Shown here one piece after another: positions 1-5,557 of a stretch of DNA of 5,557 bases; positions within the stretch are counted from its first letter, which is position 1, and each line of letters opens with the position of its first letter. Below the pieces are notes generated by a model. It was not told where the DNA came from. It did no database searches and was given only the letters and a program-made list of their open reading frames with translations. The stretch is from Elusimicrobiota bacterium (GTDB lineage Bacteria > Elusimicrobiota > Elusimicrobia > UBA1565 > UBA9628), in assembly GCA_028865585.1 (NCBI GenBank), contig JAGWJU010000097.1, forward strand, positions 1-5,557, given 5' to 3'. The position numbers and the translations under genes are program-made.

Positions 1-1
1 G

Positions 2-181
2 GCCGAGATCAAAATGGTGTCGGCCAAGCATTTCAATGAGGTTCTCGCGCTGGCTTTGGAAGAGGCTCCCTCGGGCCAGCGCCTACCCAAGGCGCCGCGG
101 ACCGCCGGCCCCAAGGCCGCCAAATGGATGGGCGAAAAGCCTTCCATCGCTCCGCCGAATCCCCCCGGAGGCCTGTCATGA
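2..181 (+). CDS. lon: Lon protease (ATP-dependent serine protease), C-terminal end only
   Basis: This is the last 59 residues and TGA stop of a reading frame already open at the left edge. The segment reading EVLALALEEAPSG lines up by memory with the extreme C-terminus of Lon (E. coli Lon ends with EEVLTLALQNEPSG followed by a short tail). The preceding residues (AEIKMVSAKHF) fit the 'DLDIHPVKRI' strand before that helix. After it comes a basic, Pro/Ala-rich tail of about 30 residues, longer than in E. coli. Lon is a cytoplasmic AAA+ protease that degrades misfolded and regulatory proteins; its ATPase and Ser-Lys catalytic regions lie outside the window. The stop codon overlaps the ATG of the next gene (ATGA), so the two are probably translationally coupled. 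The family call rests on a short match, but the motif and its position at the protein end agree well. Confidence 0.8.
   Translation, partial: AEIKMVSAKHFNEVLALALEEAPSGQRLPKAPRTAGPKAAKWMGEKPSIAPPNPPGGLS
167..171 (+). promoter_or_regulatory. Shine-Dalgarno site fixing the aminotransferase start
   Basis: GGAGG lies six bases before the ATG at 178. An in-frame ATG at 124 would lengthen the protein by 18 residues, but those codons lie fully inside the Lon C-terminal frame and the added residues do not look like this family's N-terminus. The 178 start puts the typical 'LTPGPTP' motif near residue 10, as expected for the family. Confidence 0.85.
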
Positions 182-1275
182 CCGGAACGAAAAAAAACAT
201 CATGCTCACGCCGGGCCCGACGCCCCTGCCTCCGGAGGTTCTCGCCGCTCTTTCCCGGCCCATTTTGCACCACCGGACCGAAGCCTTCGGGGAGATATTC
301 CAGTTCGTCCTAGACGCCATGCGGCGCGTATACATGACCAAGAACCGCGTCCTCATGGCTTCGGCCTCCGGCACCGGCGCCATGGAATCCGCCGTCGTCA
401 ATCTCCTGTCCCCCGGGGATGAGGCCCTGGTCTACTCGACAGGCGCTTTCGGGGATCGTTTCGCCGCCATCCTAAAGGCTCATGGACTTTCTCCGACCGT
501 AATTTCGGAAGAATGGGGGCACGCGGCCAAAGCGGATAAGCTGGCCGCCGCCTTAAAGCAGCATCAAAAAACCAAGGCTGTTTTTCTCCAACAGACCGAC
601 ACCTCCACAGGCGTTTTAAATGACATCAAGGCCCTGGCTGCTGCGGTGCGGGCCAACTCGGATGCCATCGTCGTGGTGGACGCGGTCTCGAGCCTGGCCG
701 CGGAAGAATTCCATATGGACGATTGGGGCGTGGACGTGGCGCTGACCGCTTCCCAGAAAGGCCTTATGAACGCTCCCGGGCTGGCCTTCGCCGCCATTTC
801 CGAGCGCGCCTGGACCCTGGTCCAATCCGCCCGGCTGCCTAAGTTTTATTTCGACTGGAAGACCTACGACAAGTCCCTCAAGGCCCGCGAGACGCCCTAC
901 ACCCCGGCCGTCGCCATGGTCGCGGCGCAGGCGGAAGCCCTCAAGCTCATCGAAAAGATCAGCTTAAAGGGAATGTGGAAGCGTACCGCTGTGTTGGCCG
1001 ATTACACGCGGGCGTGGGCGCGCAAAAACGGGCTGGAACTCTTTGCCACGGACCCTGCCCACATCCTGACCGGCGTGCGCCTGCCCGATGGCGTCGATGG
1101 AAGCTCCATGCTGGCCGAAATCCTGCGCGAGGAGGGCATCTCCATCGCCGACGGCCAGTTGAACCTCAAAGGCAAAATCATTCGCATCGCGCACATGGGC
1201 TACATCTCAAAGCCCGATTTGGACGCCGGGTTCGCGGCGCTGGAGAAAAGACTGGCGAAGGTGCAGGCGGCTTAA
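178..1275 (+). CDS. Class V PLP-dependent aminotransferase, alanine/serine-glyoxylate type
   Basis: A 365-residue cytoplasmic fold-type I PLP enzyme, close to the family's usual 360-390 residues and apparently intact. Landmarks in order: TPGPTP at 11-16, HHR at 31-33, the cofactor-phosphate loop SASGTGAME at 62-70, QTDTSTG at 139-145, the PLP-ring aspartate D168 in VVDAVSS, the Schiff-base lysine K194 in ASQKG, and R336 in IIRIAHMG near the C-terminus, placed to bind the substrate carboxylate. Known relatives move amino groups between alanine, serine or aspartate and glyoxylate or pyruvate; some are annotated as the small subunit of a 'soluble hydrogenase', a label generally regarded as wrong. 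The exact substrate cannot be told from sequence, and no serine- or glyoxylate-pathway gene is beside it to help. It starts within the Lon stop codon and ends on a TTAA shared with the converging gene. Confidence 0.92.
   Translation: MTGTKKNIMLTPGPTPLPPEVLAALSRPILHHRTEAFGEIFQFVLDAMRRVYMTKNRVLMASASGTGAMESAVVNLLSPGDEALVYSTGAFGDRFAAILKAHGLSPTVISEEWGHAAKADKLAAALKQHQKTKAVFLQQTDTSTGVLNDIKALAAAVRANSDAIVVVDAVSSLAAEEFHMDDWGVDVALTASQKGLMNAPGLAFAAISERAWTLVQSARLPKFYFDWKTYDKSLKARETPYTPAVAMVAAQAEALKLIEKISLKGMWKRTAVLADYTRAWARKNGLELFATDPAHILTGVRLPDGVDGSSMLAEILREEGISIADGQLNLKGKIIRIAHMGYISKPDLDAGFAALEKRLAKVQAA
1272..1275. other. Shared convergent stop codons (TTAA)
   Basis: The plus-strand aminotransferase stops at TAA 1273-1275 and the minus-strand propeller-like gene stops at TAA on 1274-1272. 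The palindrome TTAA therefore ends both genes, which overlap tail to tail by four bases. No GC-rich hairpin followed by a T run was seen near this point on either strand. Confidence 0.95.
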
Positions 1276-2171
1276 TCTTTCCTGCGCCAAGCCCTAATAA
1301 CGCCGGCAAAGCGCGAAAGCCCGCCGATGCGCAACACACCCTGCGAGAGACCGCCCAGCATTACGTAGAGCTCTCCTTGAGCAAGGGCAATTTGGGGCCT
1401 TGGCGCCTGCATAAAGTCAAAACCATCGCCGTCACGAGCAAAGCCCACGGACTTATCCGTTGCAAAGAAAAGTCCCGCTCCCGGGGCGTAAATAAGGCGG
1501 CGGATATCTCCCCTTCGGCGGGCATAGACAAGTTTAGCTCCCTTCGCCGTCAGCTTCCAAATAGAAGGTCCGGAAGCGAAGTAGGCGACCCGACCATCGC
1601 CCGCGACGTCCGAAATCTGCGCCGAGGTGCGGAAGAGCACCTTTAGCCTCTTGCCTTGCGCCGCAGGAGCCAACAGGCAAATTTGGGACAGCCGTTTCCG
1701 GGGATTGTAGCCGGCGATGTAGAGGCTGTTCCGGCCCGCCGGAGCCATTACCCAGGGATTTAGGGCGATTGTCGTCAAAGGCTTCAAATGAATCTCAGGC
1801 AGACCTTTTTCTGATTTCTTGCCGCCGAAGGCAAATACTCCCAAAACTTCACCGGAACGGATCAGGTTTGCCCCCGCAGGCAGCCACGCCGCCTGCTGGA
1901 AAGGGCGATCCGACTTGAAAAGAGCGTTTTTCGCGGGAATGAAGACGATCTGATGCTCGCGAACAAGCCACGCCGCACCGTGCGGATCTACGGCGAAGGA
2001 GACGGGAATCTCGGGAGCCTCGGTAGGAGATGGCGGCATAAGCCACTGGACAGAAACACCTTTTTCCTTAGGCAGCGTCAGTGCGGCACCGCCGGGGAGA
2101 GCGATAATATGGGCCTGAGCGGACACGCCGGGCAGAACCGCTAACGCCAAGGAAAGAATCGGTGTTAACAT
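1272..2171 (-). CDS. Exported protein with beta-propeller-like repeats, function unknown
   Basis: A 299-residue protein that I do not recognise as a named family. Residues 1-20 form a hydrophobic signal sequence ending in AQA, a likely signal peptidase I site, so the product is probably periplasmic or outer-surface. The rest is beta-rich, with recurring units of the form 'x-D-G-x-hydrophobic-hydrophobic' followed by a second strand: about residues 57-79 (AVDPHGAAWLV), 147-168, 185-217 (VAGDGRVAYFA), 223-250 and 260-288 (ALAQGELYVML). This spacing suggests a beta-propeller. The mature part has only one cysteine (165). It is the last gene of the minus-strand block, starting four bases after the previous stop, with no clear Shine-Dalgarno site. 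The frame stays open upstream: an ATG at 2216 would add 15 residues including a lysine, giving the signal a positive charge, but would overlap the previous gene by 41 bases. The start is therefore uncertain. Confidence 0.75.
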   Translation of the reverse strand: MLTPILSLALAVLPGVSAQAHIIALPGGAALTLPKEKGVSVQWLMPPSPTEAPEIPVSFAVDPHGAAWLVREHQIVFIPAKNALFKSDRPFQQAAWLPAGANLIRSGEVLGVFAFGGKKSEKGLPEIHLKPLTTIALNPWVMAPAGRNSLYIAGYNPRKRLSQICLLAPAAQGKRLKVLFRTSAQISDVAGDGRVAYFASGPSIWKLTAKGAKLVYARRRGDIRRLIYAPGAGLFFATDKSVGFARDGDGFDFMQAPRPQIALAQGELYVMLGGLSQGVLRIGGLSRFAGVIRAWRRKD

Positions 2172-2175
2172 GGTT

Positions 2176-3270
2176 TTATTTGAAAATGGAGAAAAAACTC
2201 CTGCTTCCGGATTCATTGCCCTCGCCATCCTTTTCGCCGTCTTCCGAGGGTTTGACATCGAACTGCTTTCCGACGAATTTGTAAGTATCCTTATCAAAAT
2301 CCTTCGTGTTTCCTTCCTGATTTTTCTCCGCATCATGGTAGCCGTCCATACAGGCTGTGCTTCCCGAGCCTAACGCGCAGGCGGCGTTGGATGCCTCGTT
2401 GCCGAAATTCTTTAGAGTCCTTGTCGCGTAATTTTTAAGGATGCCGCCGCCTTCCTTGACTCTCTTGACGGCATCCACTGGAAGGCCGAGTTCCTTTCCG
2501 ATGTCCTCCAGTTTGTCCGTCACTTTGTCCTTAAGTTTATCCTTCAAATAATCCGCCATCTTGTCCTGCATCGAATCCGCATCTTCATGCGCTTTTGCAT
2601 CGGCGTCGATGTCTCGCTGGAAGGCTGCGCCGTCGGCGAGCGCTTTCTGATTTTCAGTCGAATTAGCCCGCAAGGCCGGGGTATCTAGGCCGATATCGGC
2701 GCATTCAGGATTGTAGATAAGATTTTTCCCTTGGCACTCCTTCATGGGGTCGCCGCGCAAAAGAGCCGGAATATCGCTCCCGACATTAGGTTTTGCAACG
2801 GGAGCCGAATTAACGTAACCGCCGATGATATCTTGGGCTGCGCCGACCCCGTTGTTAATAGAGTCATCGGCCGCCGGGTTGTCATCTATATTTTGGGGGA
2901 CTACCACTTTCGGAGGAATATACGTCGGCAAGGGAGGCGGCGCAGGCGCGAGCGCCGCGCCCAGCATCCCGCCAAGACCGTGGGCCACGGTCCCCATCAT
3001 GGCGGTGTTTCCCGCATTGGGAGCAGCGGTTCCGCTCTCGGACTCCGCTCCCGCGCTCTTCTGTGGACAGCTGCTGTAGCCGCAGACGCAACGGCAATCC
3101 GCATTCTGATTTGCGCAGCCGACCTCAACCTGGCGGCCGTTGCAGTTGCAGTAAGCGTCAGCGCAGGAAGAGGGCGGGGTCGGAATATCCGATGCGGATA
3201 ACTGGGAGCGAGCTATGGATGGCAAAAAAACAAGAAGGGCGAAGGACGCGCTGAAAGCGCAGATTCCCAT
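2176..3270 (-). CDS. Exported cysteine-rich protein with proline-rich linker and helical region, function unknown
   Basis: A 364-residue product from the ATG at 3270, unrecognised as a family. Layout: hydrophobic export signal at about 1-23 (ending near ARSQ); a compact module with eight cysteines at 36, 41, 43, 51, 59, 61, 63 and 68; a Gly/Ala-rich stretch at 88-108; a proline-rich linker at 109-125; an Asp/Asn-rich part with C179 and C190; an amphipathic, highly charged helix at about 215-262 (including the run KDKLKDKVTDKLED); C298 and C307; and a hydrophilic Glu/Asp/Lys/Gly tail ending in FFSIFK. The mature protein would have twelve cysteines, an even number that fits disulfides in the cell envelope. 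Purine-rich GGCAGGCGG precedes this ATG. A TTG at 3294 would add eight residues (MVGRRQAD) and give the signal its missing positive charge, but has no good ribosome site; either start is possible. It follows the coiled-coil gene by 17 bases. Confidence 0.75.
   Translation of the reverse strand: MGICAFSASFALLVFLPSIARSQLSASDIPTPPSSCADAYCNCNGRQVEVGCANQNADCRCVCGYSSCPQKSAGAESESGTAAPNAGNTAMMGTVAHGLGGMLGAALAPAPPPLPTYIPPKVVVPQNIDDNPAADDSINNGVGAAQDIIGGYVNSAPVAKPNVGSDIPALLRGDPMKECQGKNLIYNPECADIGLDTPALRANSTENQKALADGAAFQRDIDADAKAHEDADSMQDKMADYLKDKLKDKVTDKLEDIGKELGLPVDAVKRVKEGGGILKNYATRTLKNFGNEASNAACALGSGSTACMDGYHDAEKNQEGNTKDFDKDTYKFVGKQFDVKPSEDGEKDGEGNESGSRSFFSIFK
3067..3165 (-). other. Eight-cysteine module within the exported cysteine-rich protein
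   Basis: These codons run from the first to the eighth cysteine of the cluster (residues 36-68). The pattern is C-x4-C-x-C-x7-C-x7-C-x-C-x-C-x4-C, almost mirror-symmetric about the fourth cysteine. Since it follows an export signal, disulfide bonding is more likely than cytoplasmic zinc binding, but metal binding cannot be excluded. I do not match it to a named domain. Confidence 0.75.
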
Positions 3271-3287
3271 ATCCGCCTGCCGCCGGC

Positions 3288-3986
3288 CTACCAAATATCC
3301 ATGCTTTGCACGAACTTTTTCTGCTCGGCGGCGGCCTGCCCGGTTTGCCCCGCCGAATCGGTCTGCTTTCTCGCCTGCAGCCTCAGAATCTCGGCAGCGG
3401 CCAATAAATCCTTCGCGTCGGCCAACTGCTCGTATTGCCTGGCCTTGTAGGCTAGCTTCTTTTTCTCGCCTTGAAAGCTCTGAGCTTGCGCCATCAATGA
3501 ATCGGCGTCTTTCTGCGCTTGGCTTTCCTCGGAGCCGCCCATAGCCTGGGCCTGCTGTGCCTGGGCATTGGCGTTGCTCACTTCGGCGTTGCCCATTCCC
3601 GTCAGCGCGCTTTGGGTCATCTGCCCGGCGAAGCTATTGCCGCCGGGTATGAAACTGCTGATGAAGGACGCGGCGCTACCGAACGCAGCATTATCCGACT
3701 GGGCCTGCGATTGTGCTTGGGCCGCAGCCTGCGCCTGCGCGGTCGCGGCATTTTGAGCCTGCGCAATCAATTCGTTGGCCTGCTGCTGCATGCTGCTGAT
3801 TTTCTGCTCGCGCACGCCGATGAGCTTTCGAAGCACCGCGGCCCGGTGCCTGTAGTCCGCGGCTTCGCCTAGGATTTGCTTGACGTCCAAAGGAGCCATG
3901 GAGTCCGATTGCGCCCACGCGGCCGCGCAGAAGCCAAGAGCCAGACAGCCTAGGAGCAGGGCCAGCCGTCCTTTAGGCACCGTCAC
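3288..3986 (-). CDS. Exported alpha-helical/coiled-coil protein with Ala/Gln-rich segment, function unknown
   Basis: A 232-residue protein beginning with GTG. Residues 1-25 are a classical signal peptide (K5 and R7, a leucine-rich core, then AWA before Q26), so it should be periplasmic. The mature part looks almost wholly helical: a helix at 33-74 rich in Lys/Arg/Gln, a low-complexity Ala/Gln run at 75-96, a Gly/Ser/Phe-rich hydrophobic patch at 101-133 (SFISSFIPGG) that may be a hinge or membrane-touching loop, another Ala/Gln stretch at 139-170, and a long charged helix at 171-208. The tail ends FVQSMDIW. Both cysteines are in the signal peptide. The GTG lies inside the stop codon of the lipoprotein gene (GTGA overlap). 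The overall plan loosely recalls periplasmic helical proteins such as VirB5/TrbJ, but no secretion-system neighbours are present and I do not claim that relation. Confidence 0.78.
   Translation of the reverse strand: MTVPKGRLALLLGCLALGFCAAAWAQSDSMAPLDVKQILGEAADYRHRAAVLRKLIGVREQKISSMQQQANELIAQAQNAATAQAQAAAQAQSQAQSDNAAFGSAASFISSFIPGGNSFAGQMTQSALTGMGNAEVSNANAQAQQAQAMGGSEESQAQKDADSLMAQAQSFQGEKKKLAYKARQYEQLADAKDLLAAAEILRLQARKQTDSAGQTGQAAAEQKKFVQSMDIW
3699..3764 (-). repeat. Ala/Gln low-complexity coding stretch
   Basis: On the plus strand this reads as repeats of GCCTG/GCGCCTG/GCCGC-type units, coding on the minus strand for an alternating Ala-Gln run (residues 75-96 of the exported helical protein). 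It is imperfect, with Ser, Asn and Thr interruptions, and stays in frame. Such runs can form helices or change length by slippage. Confidence 0.7.
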
Positions 3987-5290
3987 TGCCCCGCCCTCTC
4001 AGGTCTTTCGTAAAAAGCGATGATTCGGGTCAGCAAATCCGCTTGACGCTCCATGAGGGAAAGCGCGGCGCCCGCGCCCGTTTCTTTGAAATTATTCTCG
4101 TTGCGGCTCGCGATTTCAAAAGCCCGCCTGGCTCGACGCTCCGCCTCCTTGGCGTCTTTCGAGGCTTTTTCCGAGGGCTTGTCCGGATCGGCCGGCATAT
4201 AGCCGTAAAACGCCTGCATCTCCAAATCGAAAGACTCGGCCTGTTGAGCGAGGATATCGGCGCTTTTTCCGATCTCCTTGGCCTTGTCGACCGTGACGGA
4301 CGGATTGGAGACGCTTTGGGAAAAAGCCTGCTCTCTCTGCGCCAGCCGGGCCAAAGCCTTGAGCGCAGAGGACACCAGTACGCGCTGCTCCCTAGGAACC
4401 ACCATTTTGGTATCCGCGCAGATCTCCGGAAGTCCGCCGTCCGATTGGGCTCCGGCCAAAAACTCGCTTCGGATTCCTTCGGCCTTGGCGCTGTAGGGGT
4501 CGCCCGCGCGCTCCATCATCGTCCTAAAAAGGGAAGAGCATTCAAGGCCGCGCAGGGCCGGCGACGCTTCGCGCAGCCTAGGAAGCAGGCTCAGATCCGA
4601 GCCGTCATCGGCCACCCTGACGGCCCCGGGCAACCGGGACAAAGCAGCTTCTGCCTCGGCGCGCTGCGGCGCTTCGGGGAAACGCTTCAGGAAAAACTCG
4701 TACGCGAGCCGCGTATCCATCTGGCGCGCGTTCTTAAATTCGGCGCTTTCCAGACGGCGCTCCATTTCCTCTCCGGAAGAAGTGCGGGGATATTCCTCCG
4801 CGAAAAGCTCCTCCGCGGCGGGGATCCCCGATTCCAGCGCCTTTCTGTATCTCAGCCTGGAGAGCGCTTTCCGCAATCGGGAAGCGGCCGGCTCCTCCGG
4901 GTAGCGCGCCAAATACGCCGCGTAATCCCGATCGGCTCCACGCCCCGCCTCAAGCCCCGAAAGGGCTTTTTCCCGCGCCTCGGCGTAATGGGAATTATCC
5001 GGAGAGTTCGCGTTTAAAAAGCGGATGTATGCGGCCGGAGTGTCTTCTTCGCTCACTTGGCTCCACTGCGCCTTTTGCGAGGCCAGGGCCGCCTCATAGT
5101 TTTGCTGGGCGATTTTGCACACGTCGCAGTCCGGGTGGGTCGCCACGGGGTACTTGTGCGTGAAATCGGCCCAACCTTGAAGGCTGTTTTCAACCTGAGC
5201 CGTTTGGAAATCCTGATTGAGGGCGCAGCCGGAAAGGACAAGGCTCCCGATGAGCGCGAAGGCAGTGATGCGCAGTCTGCTCTTATTCAT
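3983..5290 (-). CDS. Lipoprotein with five TPR-like/BamD-like helical repeats, function unknown
   Basis: A 435-residue protein. Residues 1-21 form a lipoprotein signal (basic K3, R5, R7; hydrophobic core; lipobox LSGC with lipidated C22). The +2 residue is Ala, not Asp, so by the E. coli rule the protein would go to the outer membrane. Residues 38-220 hold five degenerate repeats with the pattern 'aromatic-x-x-F/Y-L-x-x-Y/F-P ... A-x-x-x-L', resembling the tetratricopeptide-like units of BamD or YbgF/CpoB-type envelope proteins. A CDVC pair at 55-58 lies in the first repeat; C251 and C291 are the only other cysteines of the mature chain. The C-terminal half (about 300-435) is mostly charged helix, probably coiled coil. 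It is longer than BamD (about 245 residues) and the wider sequence does not match it, so it is not called bamD. It starts three bases after the ankyrin stop, with no strong ribosome site, and overlaps the next gene by four bases. Confidence 0.82.
   Translation of the reverse strand: MNKSRLRITAFALIGSLVLSGCALNQDFQTAQVENSLQGWADFTHKYPVATHPDCDVCKIAQQNYEAALASQKAQWSQVSEEDTPAAYIRFLNANSPDNSHYAEAREKALSGLEAGRGADRDYAAYLARYPEEPAASRLRKALSRLRYRKALESGIPAAEELFAEEYPRTSSGEEMERRLESAEFKNARQMDTRLAYEFFLKRFPEAPQRAEAEAALSRLPGAVRVADDGSDLSLLPRLREASPALRGLECSSLFRTMMERAGDPYSAKAEGIRSEFLAGAQSDGGLPEICADTKMVVPREQRVLVSSALKALARLAQREQAFSQSVSNPSVTVDKAKEIGKSADILAQQAESFDLEMQAFYGYMPADPDKPSEKASKDAKEAERRARRAFEIASRNENNFKETGAGAALSLMERQADLLTRIIAFYERPERAGQ
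3995..4000 (-). promoter_or_regulatory. Ribosome binding site for the GTG-started helical protein
   Basis: On the minus strand GAGAGG sits eight bases before the GTG at 3986, inside the end of the lipoprotein gene. It supports this start over the second in-frame GTG two codons later, and fits coupled translation at the GTGA overlap. Confidence 0.6.
4631..5179 (-). repeat. Five degenerate TPR-like protein repeats in the lipoprotein
   Basis: Repeat units lie at residues 38-69 (WADFTHKYP), 86-113 (AAYIRFLNANSP), 121-146 (DYAAYLARYP), 157-183 (AEELFAEEYP) and 194-220 (LAYEFFLKRFP). Each has a helix ending in aromatic-Pro, a short loop, then a second helix with Ala/Leu at fixed spacing. They are protein-level repeats only; the DNA is not obviously repeated. 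Confidence 0.75.
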
Positions 5291-5293
5291 TGA

Positions 5294-5557
5294 TTATTGC
5301 TGCCACCACTGCTTTTGAGGTTGAGCAGGATTGACGGGAGCAGCGGGAGGAGCGGCACTGGGCGCCGCAGAATCTGTTCCGCTCGCCGAAGCCGGCCGCA
5401 CGGGCCCGTTTTGCAGGGTATTGAGAATGCGCTCCTTTGGGCAGGGCGCCGCAAGATCCCACTCCGCACAGGCGTAATCGGAAGGCAGAAACCCGTAGGA
5501 ATCCCGGGCCCCAGGATTGGCTCCGGAGGCTAAAAGAGCATTCACGGTGTCCAGTGA
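5294..5557 (-). CDS. Ankyrin-repeat protein, C-terminal end only
   Basis: The frame is open at the right edge, so only the last 87 residues and TAA stop are seen; the real start lies outside (a GTG at 5545 is just an internal valine). Residues 4-30 of the fragment form most of an ankyrin repeat: the second helix and turn (VNALLASGANPGARD) followed by the next unit's loop and first helix (SYGFLPSDYA), comparable to the consensus LL-x-x-GADPNARD...G-x-T-P-L-x-x-A. Then come a short loop with two cysteines (YACAEWDLAAPCP), which could pair if the protein is exported, a capping helix (KERILNTLQNG), and a tail of about 35 residues rich in Pro, Ala and Ser ending in KQWWQQ. Ankyrin repeats bind other proteins; partner and location are unknown here. 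It is followed after three bases by the lipoprotein gene and is the first visible member of the minus-strand block. Confidence 0.8.
   Translation of the reverse strand, partial: SLDTVNALLASGANPGARDSYGFLPSDYACAEWDLAAPCPKERILNTLQNGPVRPASASGTDSAAPSAAPPAAPVNPAQPQKQWWQQ

Noticed and set aside
124..177. Longer N-terminus for the aminotransferase from the ATG at 124
   Set aside because: These codons are inside the Lon C-terminal frame, there is no family resemblance in the added residues, and a strong SD points to the ATG at 178.
975..1646. Plus-strand open frame of 223 codons spanning the convergent junction
   Set aside because: It overlaps the aminotransferase in another frame and the propeller-like gene on the other strand, and has a low-complexity Arg/His/Pro-rich translation.
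2188..2201. GGAG-AAAAAA-CTCC inverted repeat near the end of the cysteine-rich gene, possible terminator or start-masking hairpin
   Set aside because: The stem is only four base pairs and lies within coding sequence. The minus-strand AGGAG in it is about 26 bases from the next start, too far to act as its ribosome site.
2731..3201. Plus-strand open frame opposite the cysteine-rich gene
   Set aside because: Its translation is a biased Arg/Ala/Val mix with no recognisable motif, while the opposite strand encodes a signal peptide and ordered cysteine module.
3288..3986. VirB5/TrbJ-like conjugation protein
   Set aside because: The helical, Gln-rich exported plan is only generally similar, and no other conjugation or type IV secretion genes are in the window.
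4043..5017. Long plus-strand open frame (324 codons) opposite the lipoprotein gene
   Set aside because: Its product is Arg/Gly/Leu-rich without domain or signal features, typical of an antisense shadow in GC-rich DNA. The minus-strand frame has a lipobox and repeats.

Overview
The window is gene-dense, fairly GC-rich bacterial DNA with no gap longer than about 20 bases. It holds two converging blocks. No RNA gene, CRISPR array, insertion sequence, origin or clear terminator hairpin was seen. The organism has lipoproteins and several Sec-exported proteins, and the lipoprotein lacks an Asp at +2. This suits a diderm (Gram-negative-type) bacterium. An uncultivated lineage such as Elusimicrobiota is possible, but that is a low-confidence impression and not something the sequence proves.

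Plus-strand block (1-1275). The window opens inside the last codons of a Lon protease gene. Its TGA stop overlaps the ATG of a class V, PLP-dependent aminotransferase of the alanine/serine-glyoxylate type (178-1275). That start is fixed by a strong GGAGG six bases upstream. The two genes are probably co-transcribed. The aminotransferase has all the expected catalytic landmarks, but its substrate cannot be read from sequence.

Minus-strand block (1272-5557, read right to left). Five tightly packed genes run in one direction: (1) the 3' end of an ankyrin-repeat protein with a Pro/Ala/Ser-rich tail; (2) a 435-residue lipoprotein with five degenerate helical repeats resembling the TPR-like repeats of BamD/YbgF-type proteins; (3) a 232-residue exported protein, mostly helical with an Ala/Gln-rich stretch; (4) an exported protein of about 364 residues with a compact eight-cysteine module, a proline-rich linker and a charged helical region; (5) a 299-residue exported protein with beta-propeller-like repeats. 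Junctions are 3 nt apart, 4-nt overlapping, about 17 nt apart (or overlapping, if a TTG start is used) and 4 nt apart, so this looks like one operon. At least four of the five products carry export signals. I do not recognise the set as a known system. The inference is an envelope-associated assembly or surface complex of unknown role.

The two blocks meet tail to tail at a TTAA (1272-1275) that supplies the stop codon for both genes, leaving no space for an intergenic terminator.
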